From the NCBI GenBank assembly GCA_900766635.1, contig CAAFWA010000044.1:1-9809 (forward strand): a DNA stretch of 9,809 nt, given 5' to 3'. The translations under genes were made by a program, and so were the position numbers. Positions 1 through 6,040 of the stretch are shown here, one piece after another. Every line of letters starts with the position of its first letter. Position 1 is the first letter of the stretch. The DNA is from an uncultured Acinetobacter sp. (GTDB lineage Bacteria; Pseudomonadota; Gammaproteobacteria; Pseudomonadales; Moraxellaceae). The notes under the pieces were generated by a model that was given only the letters and a program-made list of their open reading frames with translations, searched no databases and was not told the origin of the DNA.

Positions 1-1
1 T

Positions 2-3000
2 ACCTTATTAGATGCTGTAGATCATTTGGGTGCCAATAAAGATGCGTTAACACTCAGCTTTGCATTAGATAACGCAACTATGCCAACGCTTGATATTGTG
101 CTCAATGACTCTGCACCAGTAGCCAACGTATTTGACCCACAAGTTGAAATCACGCAAGTGGGTGAATACAGCTACGAAGCCTTTAAGACTTTAGGTGCCG
201 ATGATGGTTATATCAGCCAAGTGGTGATTGATGGTACAACGTTCAACGTTGCTGCAGATGGTACAGTCACACTTGAGGGTAGCTTAAGCGCTGAGATTTA
301 TGACTACAACGTGGTAGATGGTCATTTAAATGTGGCAACCTATCGTGGTGAAAATATCAGTGTAGATTTAACCACAGGTCAATACGATGTTGATGTGACT
401 GGACTCTATAGTGCAGGTACTGCAGAAACTAATCCATTAGCAGCTTCGGTGAGTAAATCAGGTGGTCTATTAGGTGTAGTCAATGCTGACCTTTTAGGTG
501 CGATTGATCTGAGTCAAGGTCAAATGTTCAGTGTAAGCGGTGAAAACATTGAAAAAGTTGATCTCACTTACAATACCCAATTGGGTGGCTTAGTGGGTAG
601 CTTAGTCGATGATCTTGTTGCTGGTTTGAAAGAAGTTCCTCTTGTTGGTCCAATCCTTGCAGGTGTGCTTCAAGGCTTAGGTGTTGATGAGTTACTGAAG
701 TTCTTATTGGATAATGACTTAGTCGATGGCTTAGGTTCGACCCTCAATGCAGTGTTAAACGGTACAGTTGACTTAACCTATAATGAAACTTTAGCAGCCG
801 AACTTGGTTTAAAAGTTGTGGGTGGTCAAGGTACCAACACGGGTGAGTTTAACTCAGCTAGCTTAACCATTACCTCAATTGATCCAAACAAACCTCTAGA
901 TCCATTTAAAGTAAACGAGTTCTTATCAACCGTGAAGCTCAATGATGGTTCATCAGGTATCTTAGATTTATTGGCAACCGAAGCACAGTTAGCCACGACA
1001 TTAGGTTTAACGGTAACCGATAAGGATGGTAAAACAGCATCTTCTGAATCGAAACCAGAAGTAGCGGATCTAGGCTTAATCACAGCCAATGAAGAAACTG
1101 ACACCAACCAATATGGTACAGCAGGTTTAGATATGATTGATGCAAGTCAAGCTACATCTGCGGTACGTATCTATGGTTTAGATGGTAATGACACCATTAC
1201 AGGTTCAAACGATGCAGACTTACTGCGTGGTGGACGTGGTAATGACATCCTCAAGGGTGGTCAAGGTGCAGATGTCTTAATTGGTGATGCAGGCCAAGAT
1301 ACCTTAACCGGTGGTGAGGGTCGTGATATCTTCCGTTTTGAAGAAGCGGAAGCTCTGATGGTGGCACAAGATGCACAAGCTGTCGCTGATGCTGCACAAG
1401 CTGAGGCTGATGCTGCTCAAAAGTTATTGGCAACTGCACAACAACAGTTGGTGGCTGCACAAACAGCCGTGACTGATGCACAAAAAGTAGTCGCTGATGC
1501 ACAAATCGCTGCAGATAATGCGAATTGGTTAACTCAAAGTAGTGCGGATCGTGCATTAGCAAATGCTAAGACTGCATTAGCCAATGCAGAGGCACAGCGT
1601 GACACTGTTCAGACTGCAGTCAATAACGCACAAACTGCATTTGACCAAGCGACTGATCTTGCTCAACAAGCTGCTGACAATGTTCCAAATGCTTATTATG
1701 CAGATCGTGCAGCCGCACGTGCAGCCGCAGATATCATTACTGACTTTAACAAAGACCCAGTCGTGATGGGTGGTGATGTACTTGATTTAGCTAACCTATT
1801 GGTCGGTGAAGACTACTTTGGTGCAAATCGCAGCAAATTGGTTAATTACTTAGACTTTGAGGTGACTGAAGCAGGTACATGGGTGTATATCAGCTCACAA
1901 GGCGATATGAGTCAAATTGATCAAGCCATCTTATTACAAGGTGTTGATGTAGCGGCTGGTTTACCAAATGCTTCTGCTGCGACCATTATTGATAGCTTGT
2001 TATCTAAGGGTAACTTAGTGCTGAACACCTCAACAGTTGACGGTAAAGCACTCGACTCAACTTTAGACATGGCAATCACTGCACAAGATGCAGATGGTGA
2101 TAGTGTTACCCACAACAATCATCTGAATGTAGAAAGCATTGAGGATAATGCATCACCAATCATTGAGGGCAACCTTGCACCAATCCCTGCGGTAAATGTC
2201 GATGGTTTATTAGGTCTTGTTGGCCTAGAAGCACTCGGTTTACTTGATTTAAATCAGCAAGCATACAGTGTGATTGATGCCAATAATGATTTACGCACGG
2301 TGCGTTTAAACTACGATCCTGTACTCAATGTCGGCCTCACTAAATTGGTGTGGGCATGGTCAGAAGAAATGCAGGCTGAGTTTGGTTTAACCGTTACGCC
2401 AATCATTAATACGGCTGCATTAACAGCGCTAGGTTATAGTGCATCGGTTGAAATTAAAGCCTTTAATCCAGACGGTACACCACGTAACTTAGACAACTTG
2501 ATCATCAATGAGTTCTTAGCGACGTTTAGACTCACCGCTGAAGATGGCACGTTGTTAAACAGTGATCTGTTGAGCTTAAATCTATTGAATTCTATTAGTT
2601 TAGAAGCCAAAGATAGCCAAGGCTTAAGCATTAAAGCAGAGGGCACCAATCTTTTAGATGTGAACTTAATTGATGCATTAGGTGAGGCATCTCAACCGAT
2701 CCAAGAAGACCTCTCAGGTGTAAATGCGTTAAATGCTAGCGAAGCGACTTCTTCTGTACGTCTGTATGGTTACGAGGGTGATGATACACTCACAGGTGGT
2801 GCAGGCAATGACATCCTTCGTGGTGGTGCAGGCAATGACACTTTAATTGGTGGTGCAGGTTCTGACATCTTAGTGGGTGGCTCAGGCAATGACACCTATA
2901 CAGGTGGTTTAGGTCAAGACATGGTGATTTTTGATGTCTTAGATCAAATTGATACAACCGCAGGTAATGGTCTTGATACATGGACTGACTTCGAAGTTGG

Positions 3001-3244
3001 TGAAGCAGGCGATCAAATTGATGTGTCTGAGTTATTAATCAACTACAGTGAGACAAAAGATATTGAAGATTATGTGTCACTCAAAGTTGAAAATAACCAA
3101 GTGATTCTCACAATTGATCGTGATGGCGCAGAAGGGAAGTACGGTAAGCAAGACCTATTGGTACTTGAGGGTCAAAGTGTACAAGCTGCCAATAAAGATG
3201 AATTGCTAGATCAATTGCTCAACAACAACCAAATCCTTTACTAA
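2..3244 (+). CDS. Large Bap/LapA-like RTX adhesin, C-terminal 1080 residues (5' partial)
   Basis: The frame is open from base 2, so the gene starts upstream of the window; the TTG at 26 is an internal Leu codon. The visible part is acidic, rich in Asp, Gly, Leu and Thr, and very poor in Cys, as expected of secreted repeat adhesins. It contains two homologous modules (about 461-1958 and 2201-3244). Each has a segment beginning GLLG, a conserved stretch around NEFL, six RTX nonapeptides of GGxGxDxLx type, and a domain resembling the type I secretion C-terminal target domain (TDF-x-LDL-type core, then LQGV or LEGQSV). Family knowledge: RTX nonapeptides bind calcium and fold outside the cell after export through an ABC transporter/TolC-type channel; such proteins mediate surface attachment and biofilm growth. 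No transporter genes lie downstream here. The adhesin class is firm; the specific name is not, because the N terminus is missing. Confidence 0.9.
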   Translation, partial: TLLDAVDHLGANKDALTLSFALDNATMPTLDIVLNDSAPVANVFDPQVEITQVGEYSYEAFKTLGADDGYISQVVIDGTTFNVAADGTVTLEGSLSAEIYDYNVVDGHLNVATYRGENISVDLTTGQYDVDVTGLYSAGTAETNPLAASVSKSGGLLGVVNADLLGAIDLSQGQMFSVSGENIEKVDLTYNTQLGGLVGSLVDDLVAGLKEVPLVGPILAGVLQGLGVDELLKFLLDNDLVDGLGSTLNAVLNGTVDLTYNETLAAELGLKVVGGQGTNTGEFNSASLTITSIDPNKPLDPFKVNEFLSTVKLNDGSSGILDLLATEAQLATTLGLTVTDKDGKTASSESKPEVADLGLITANEETDTNQYGTAGLDMIDASQATSAVRIYGLDGNDTITGSNDADLLRGGRGNDILKGGQGADVLIGDAGQDTLTGGEGRDIFRFEEAEALMVAQDAQAVADAAQAEADAAQKLLATAQQQLVAAQTAVTDAQKVVADAQIAADNANWLTQSSADRALANAKTALANAEAQRDTVQTAVNNAQTAFDQATDLAQQAADNVPNAYYADRAAARAAADIITDFNKDPVVMGGDVLDLANLLVGEDYFGANRSKLVNYLDFEVTEAGTWVYISSQGDMSQIDQAILLQGVDVAAGLPNASAATIIDSLLSKGNLVLNTSTVDGKALDSTLDMAITAQDADGDSVTHNNHLNVESIEDNASPIIEGNLAPIPAVNVDGLLGLVGLEALGLLDLNQQAYSVIDANNDLRTVRLNYDPVLNVGLTKLVWAWSEEMQAEFGLTVTPIINTAALTALGYSASVEIKAFNPDGTPRNLDNLIINEFLATFRLTAEDGTLLNSDLLSLNLLNSISLEAKDSQGLSIKAEGTNLLDVNLIDALGEASQPIQEDLSGVNALNASEATSSVRLYGYEGDDTLTGGAGNDILRGGAGNDTLIGGAGSDILVGGSGNDTYTGGLGQDMVIFDVLDQIDTTAGNGLDTWTDFEVGEAGDQIDVSELLINYSETKDIEDYVSLKVENNQVILTIDRDGAEGKYGKQDLLVLEGQSVQAANKDELLDQLLNNNQILY
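1175..1336 (+). repeat. RTX nonapeptide block 1 (six units)
   Basis: Six consecutive 27-nt units encode calcium-binding nonapeptides, running from GLDGNDTIT to GGEGRDIFR. Units 2 and 5 (GSNDADLLR and GDAGQDTLT) depart from the GGxGxD core. The block is internal, about 640 residues before the protein end, whereas RTX blocks usually lie just before the export signal. Confidence 0.85.
1358..1720 (+). other. Predicted Ala/Gln/Asp-rich coiled-coil insert within adhesin module A
   Basis: About 120 residues made almost wholly of A, Q, D, V, T, N and K, with recurring DAQ, ADA and AQTA-type strings and hydrophobic residues at roughly heptad spacing. There is no Pro until VPN at the very end. The composition is unlike the flanking beta-type sequence. 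It starts straight after the last RTX unit (DIFRFEEAEA) and ends just before DIITDFN, the usual start of the type I secretion target core. A long alpha-helical coiled coil is predicted from composition and periodicity by eye only. Confidence 0.65.
2201..3244 (+). repeat. Adhesin module B (second copy, with the terminal secretion signal)
   Basis: This is the second copy of the module, ending at the true C terminus. The matching landmarks are GLLGLV, then Ser-Val and VRLNYD, IINEFLATFRL, ATSSVRLYGYEG, six RTX units, a WTDFEVGEAGDQIDVSELL segment, and a final LLVLEGQSV. The uninterrupted secretion-type domain and its terminal position suggest that this copy carries the working export signal; that is inference from how type I substrates are usually built. 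Confidence 0.7.
2768..2929 (+). repeat. RTX nonapeptide block 2 (six units, near-identical DNA repeats)
   Basis: Six 27-nt units encode GYEGDDTLT through GGLGQDMVI. Units 2 to 5 fit the GGxGxDxLx calcium-binding consensus closely. At the DNA level, the 19-mer beginning at 2795 recurs exactly at 2822 and nearly so at 2849, so the repeat is conserved in nucleotide as well as protein sequence. Replication slippage here would add or remove nine residues in frame. Confidence 0.9.
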
Positions 3245-3255
3245 GACCCAAAGCA

Positions 3256-3277
3256 AGGAAGCAGTTCGCTGCTTCCT
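3256..3277 (+). terminator. Hairpin after the adhesin gene, possible intrinsic terminator
   Basis: A perfect 9-bp stem (AGGAAGCAG with CTGCTTCCT) closes a TTCG tetraloop 11 nt after the adhesin stop. The tract that follows (CGTTTGACTTTAACTTT) is T-rich but interrupted, so termination may be incomplete. The hairpin may also protect the 3' end of the long adhesin message. Confidence 0.6.
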
Positions 3278-3316
3278 CGTTTGACTTTAACTTTAAATAT
3301 AGAGCGAGATTTTCAA

Positions 3317-3685
3317 ATGAAAAATATGCTATTGGCTCTAGCAGTATTGGGCATCAGTGCCACCAGTTGGGCACAACTGCCAACCGAGTTACAAGGGCGT
3401 TATGCCTTAGACTGTTCAATGGAACATGCCTCTGACTTGTCTTATATTATTGGAGATCGTACTTTAGTACGTTTGGTTGAGGGTTTACCCACACCGCATG
3501 TCTCAGTGCCTAAAGAGTTACGTGTTGTGGCTGCCGAATATCAGGCATTACACGTTCAACAGTATGACAAAGATCAGGTGAGCTTTTACCAGTTTGCCGA
3601 CCATCATTATGCGTTTGTTGAATCTAAGCGTCACTTTAGTTTTTTACGTCCAGATCGTAAGGTGTTGTTAAAACAATGCTTATAA
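3317..3685 (+). CDS. Small secreted protein of unknown function (122 aa)
   Basis: I do not recognise the family. The chosen ATG gives a textbook signal peptide: MKNM, a hydrophobic core (LLALAVLGISA), and a likely cut after TSWA, leaving a mature protein of about 103 residues starting QLPTEL. An upstream TTG at 3281 would add 12 residues before the signal peptide and lies next to the adhesin hairpin, so it was not used. A GAGCGAG stretch 8 nt before the ATG is a modest ribosome site. The mature protein has only two cysteines, Cys33 and Cys121, the latter next to last, which suggests one disulfide in the periplasm or outside the cell. The middle is rich in His, Tyr and Phe and looks like a small beta fold. 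It lies alone between two hairpins, downstream of the adhesin. A link to the adhesin is possible but unproven. Confidence 0.75.
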   Translation: MKNMLLALAVLGISATSWAQLPTELQGRYALDCSMEHASDLSYIIGDRTLVRLVEGLPTPHVSVPKELRVVAAEYQALHVQQYDKDQVSFYQFADHHYAFVESKRHFSFLRPDRKVLLKQCL

Positions 3686-3704
3686 TCTAGTTAAAGAAAG
3701 TAAA

Positions 3705-3738
3705 AGAAGCGATTTTCTCAGGAAAGTCGCTTTTTTTT
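3705..3738 (+). terminator. Intrinsic terminator after the small secreted protein gene
   Basis: The stem AGCGATTTTC pairs with GAAAGTCGCT (10 bp, one G-U) around a TCAG loop, followed by an unbroken run of eight T. Upstream A residues extend the pairing into the T run. This is a strong rho-independent terminator separating the adhesin region from the YigZ gene. Confidence 0.88.
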
Positions 3739-3777
3739 GGTTAAAATATTCTGCACCAAAGGTATAAGAAGGTTGGC

Positions 3778-4374
3778 ATGTTTACATTAGCTGCAGCAGT
3801 ACGCTATGAAGAAGAAATCAAAAAAAGTCGTTTTGAAGCGATTGCTGTACCAGTCGAGAGTGAGCAGCAAGTCAAAGAGTTTTTAGAATCGGTCAAGGAC
3901 CCAAGCACGACGCATCAATGTTGGGCATGGAAAATTGGTGTGCATGTACGTTTTAATGATGATGGTGAACCCTCAGGCACAGCAGGGCGTCCAATTTTAG
4001 CCACCATTGAGGGCAATGATTTAACCAATGTTTTAGTGTTAGTCAATCGTTGGTATGGTGGCATTAAATTGGGGACAGGCGGCTTGGTACGTGCCTATGG
4101 CGGCTGTGCAGGACAATGTCTATTACAAGCTGAAAAAATTGAACTGATTGAAAAAAAACAAATTGCCTTTGCCTGCCAATTTAACGAATGGGCTATTTTA
4201 CAATATGAGCTTAAACAACAAGAGATTGAATACCAAGAAGACTATACCGCAACAGGGGTAGAGATTAGTGCACGCCTGCAAGTGCATCAAATTGAACCCT
4301 TAAAAATCAAGCTACAAGATGTCACGCGTGGTCGTGAAGTCATTCGTATCATTGAGGAGTCAAGTGATGACTGA
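3778..4374 (+). CDS. yigZ: YigZ/IMPACT-family protein (UPF0029 + DUF1949)
   Basis: The 198-residue length is typical of bacterial YigZ. The N-terminal IMPACT-type (UPF0029) domain spans about residues 15-120 and carries the family signatures DDGEPSGTAGRP at 61-72 and RWYGGIKLGTGGLVRAYGG at 91-109. A DUF1949 domain follows at about 130-190, with the ferredoxin-like fold seen in known structures. Eukaryotic IMPACT regulates translational control through GCN1/GCN2; the role of the bacterial protein is not settled, although nucleic-acid or ribosome-related binding has been suggested. AAGAAGG 5 nt before the ATG supports the start. The 3' end overlaps the acyltransferase gene by 8 nt, so the two are probably translated from one message. 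Confidence 0.92.
   Translation: MFTLAAAVRYEEEIKKSRFEAIAVPVESEQQVKEFLESVKDPSTTHQCWAWKIGVHVRFNDDGEPSGTAGRPILATIEGNDLTNVLVLVNRWYGGIKLGTGGLVRAYGGCAGQCLLQAEKIELIEKKQIAFACQFNEWAILQYELKQQEIEYQEDYTATGVEISARLQVHQIEPLKIKLQDVTRGREVIRIIEESSDD
4354..4359 (+). promoter_or_regulatory. Ribosome binding site fixing the acyltransferase start
   Basis: GAGGAG lies within the last codons of the YigZ gene, 7 nt before the ATG at 4367. It favours this ATG over the upstream in-frame codon at 4319, which has no comparable site. Confidence 0.75.
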
Positions 4375-4984
4375 GATCGACCCATTATTAAAATATCGTG
4401 AACAGCACAAACATCGCCTCAATTATATGCCGTGGTTGTATTACTCATTAAAGCCTAAACATCGTGCATGGGCCGAAGCATGGCAAAACGAATACCAAGC
4501 TTATTTAATGCAAATGGAAACCGTGGAGATTGGCAAAAATTGCTTTATCTCGCCCCTTGCACATATTTTTGCAGAACCGGGACGGAAAATTAGCATTGGT
4601 GATAATACTTTTATTGCCGCAGATTGCACCTTACATGGCCCACTTGAAATTGGTAATGAAGTGGCGATTAACCATCATTGTATTTTAGATGGCGGTCGAG
4701 TCGGTATTAAATTACATGACCAAGTGCGTATTGCTGCGTATTGTCATTTATATGCTTTTGATCATGGTATGGATGTCGATACGCCAATTTATCAACAACC
4801 TGTGCGTTCTCAAGGGATTGAAATAGAACGTGATGTGTGGCTCGGTGCACATGTGGGCATTAAAGATGGGGTTAAAATTGCCGAGCAAGCCATTGTCGGC
4901 ATGAATAGTATGGTTACCAAAGATGTCGAAGCTCGCCAAATTGTCGCAGGTAATCCTGCGCGTTTGATTCGTTATCGTGAATAA
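4367..4984 (+). CDS. Left-handed beta-helix (hexapeptide-repeat) acyltransferase, WbbJ/LacA-like
   Basis: The 205-residue protein has a helical N-terminal part (about 1-50) and then repeated hexapeptide turns of [LIV]-G-x4 type, from VEIGKNCF at about 53 to the end. These build a trimeric left-handed beta-helix. Characteristic features are H133 in FDHGMD, at the place of the catalytic His of galactoside/maltose acetyltransferases; the segment RSQGIEIERDVWLGAHVGI; and the closing AGNPARLIR. The family moves acetyl or other acyl groups from acyl-CoA to sugars, antibiotics or lipid and polysaccharide precursors in the cytoplasm. The substrate cannot be read from the sequence, and there are no sugar-nucleotide or glycosyltransferase genes nearby to suggest one. 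Overlap with the YigZ gene implies translational coupling. Confidence 0.88.
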   Translation: MTEIDPLLKYREQHKHRLNYMPWLYYSLKPKHRAWAEAWQNEYQAYLMQMETVEIGKNCFISPLAHIFAEPGRKISIGDNTFIAADCTLHGPLEIGNEVAINHHCILDGGRVGIKLHDQVRIAAYCHLYAFDHGMDVDTPIYQQPVRSQGIEIERDVWLGAHVGIKDGVKIAEQAIVGMNSMVTKDVEARQIVAGNPARLIRYRE

Positions 4985-5068
4985 TCTGCGACAGATGGCA
5001 AAAATATGCTAAGTTAACAGGCAATAAGCATAAAACATCCGCCAACAAGCAAATAAAGAGAGGCGAAT

Positions 5069-5911
5069 ATGAAACGCGTAATTGCCTGTATTGATTCATC
5101 CCCTTGTGTAAATGCCTTAGCCGATGCTGCTGCGTGGGTGGCCAAACAAACCGGTCGTGAATTGGTATTACTGCATATCCTTGACTATTATCCTGCCAGT
5201 TATCACTTAGGTGAAATTAGTGGGGTGATTGGTTTTGAAAGTAATGCCATGTTGTTAAAAGAATTGGCCGAATTGGAAGACAAACAAAGTGAATTAGCGC
5301 TCAGTTATAGCAATAATTTACTCAAACATATCTCCGATTTAATCGCCTTTAAACATGGTTTAACCACCACGCATTTGCAAGAAAAGGGCGATTTTTTAGA
5401 GCAAAGTTTTCATGCCTTACGTGATGACGATTTTGTGCTGATTGGACGAGTGGGTGAGCGTTCTGCTGAAAAAAATAAAATACTCGGTGGTAATGTCGAA
5501 AACTTTATTCGTGGGGCACGCTGTGCAGTGATGACAGTAGGGGAGACGTTTAAACCACCAACACGCTTTATTTTTGCCTATGAGTATTCACCCACCTGTA
5601 TGCAAATGATGAAACGCGTGGCCGAAAGTGATTTATTACGTACCTTACAATGCCATTTACTCTATGTCGGTGATCATCCTGAGATTTTAAATGAACCGAG
5701 CAACTATTTACGCCAAAAAGGTTTAGATGTGGTGGTCGAGTATCGTTATGGGGATGTGGCTGATAATATTTTGGCTTACCAACAAGAACATGGGATTCAA
5801 CTGATTTTATTGGGTGCCTTTAGTCACAGTAAAATTCATCAATTCTTTTTAGGCAGTATTACCACTAGCATTTTTCGAAGTAGCACGGTTCCATTGCTCG
5901 TGGTGAAATAA
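5069..5911 (+). CDS. Tandem-domain universal stress protein (UspA/UspE type)
   Basis: The 280 residues form two USP domains, about 1-158 and 164-280. Domain 1 opens with RVIACIDSSPC, the usual Asp-containing first strand, and carries G126xxG129 then G140-G141 ten residues on, close to the nucleotide-binding G-2x-G-9x-G-[ST] motif. Domain 2 has G249-A-F-S252, nine residues, then G262-S263, so Ser replaces the second Gly. Both end in the typical core strand (AVMTV, PLLVV). Such proteins are cytoplasmic and help cells survive starvation, oxidative or envelope stress, some by binding ATP. AGAGAGG 5 nt before the ATG is a good ribosome site. The 84-nt gap from the acyltransferase holds no strong terminator or promoter that I can identify, so read-through from the yigZ unit is possible. 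Confidence 0.9.
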   Translation: MKRVIACIDSSPCVNALADAAAWVAKQTGRELVLLHILDYYPASYHLGEISGVIGFESNAMLLKELAELEDKQSELALSYSNNLLKHISDLIAFKHGLTTTHLQEKGDFLEQSFHALRDDDFVLIGRVGERSAEKNKILGGNVENFIRGARCAVMTVGETFKPPTRFIFAYEYSPTCMQMMKRVAESDLLRTLQCHLLYVGDHPEILNEPSNYLRQKGLDVVVEYRYGDVADNILAYQQEHGIQLILLGAFSHSKIHQFFLGSITTSIFRSSTVPLLVVK

Positions 5912-5946
5912 TGTGATATTGATAAGATGGGTCAACATTAACCGCA

Positions 5947-5984
5947 AAGTTATCCGCATTAATTGTGGATAACTTCGTGGATAA
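5947..5984. promoter_or_regulatory. Cluster of three DnaA-box-like 9-mers in the convergent gap
   Basis: Within 35 bp lie TTATCCGCA (5950-5958, + strand, one mismatch to TTATCCACA), TTATCCACA (5964-5972, - strand, exact) and TTATCCACG (5976-5984, - strand, one mismatch). The first two form an 11-bp inverted repeat (5947-5957 with 5965-5975, one G-U) with a 7-nt loop. An AT-rich tract follows at about 5981-6050. The motif matches are visible; DnaA binding is inferred. The hairpin lacks a T run, so it is a poor intrinsic terminator. Confidence 0.5.
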
Positions 5985-6011
5985 TATTGTTAAAGCTATG
6001 AAAATTATAAT

Positions 6012-6040
6012 AAAAAACAAAAAGGTTAATTTTTAATCTT
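6012..6040 (-). terminator. AT-rich terminator-like hairpin at the end of the O-methyltransferase gene
   Basis: AAGGTTAA (6022-6029) pairs with TTAATCTT (6033-6040) around a 3-nt loop, with one G-T pair. On the - strand it is followed by a T-rich run (TTTTTGTTTTTT type, 6012-6021). It overlaps the methyltransferase stop codon and has a weak, AT-rich stem. It may also serve the convergent stress gene, which is followed on the + strand by ATTTTA. Confidence 0.4.

Larger units (their letters stand above)
461..1958 (+). repeat. Adhesin module A (first copy of duplicated C-terminal module)
   Basis: This stretch encodes the first of two related modules. Landmarks shared with module B are GLLGVV, a Ser-Val dipeptide followed by VDLTYN, VNEFLSTVKL, ATSAVRIYGLDG, six RTX units, and a secretion-type domain ending in LLQGVDV. 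It differs from module B by two expansions: a hydrophobic helix-prone insert at about 590-770 and an Ala/Gln-rich coiled coil at 1358-1720. The copies match only moderately at the protein level, so the duplication is old. Boundaries are approximate. Confidence 0.7.

Noticed and set aside
26..28. TTG as the start codon of the adhesin gene
   Set aside because: The frame is open upstream to base 2, the preceding residues continue in the same style, and there is no signal or domain start here. It is an internal Leu codon of a gene cut by the window.
1251..1562. Reverse-strand open frame opposite the coiled-coil segment
   Set aside because: A low-complexity His/Gln/Leu product mirrors the repetitive sense strand; it is a shadow frame.
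2768..2929. Regular 27-bp repeats as a CRISPR-like or intergenic repeat array
   Set aside because: The repeats are in frame inside a coding region, encode RTX nonapeptides, and have no spacers.
2790..2981. Reverse-strand open frame opposite the RTX repeats
   Set aside because: Its His/Leu/Cys-rich translation is a by-product of the RTX codons on the other strand; there is no ribosome site and no family resemblance.
3281..3283. TTG start for the small secreted protein
   Set aside because: It would place 12 charged or mixed residues before a complete signal peptide; the ATG at 3317 gives a standard signal peptide.
3737..3768. TTGGTT and TATAAG as a promoter for the YigZ gene
   Set aside because: The 20-nt spacing is too long and the -10-like box lies only 9 nt before the start codon, overlapping the ribosome site.
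5005..5032. TATGCT/AGCATA inverted repeat upstream of the stress gene as a terminator or operator
   Set aside because: Only 6 bp of stem with a 16-nt loop and no T run; this is compatible with chance in AT-rich DNA.
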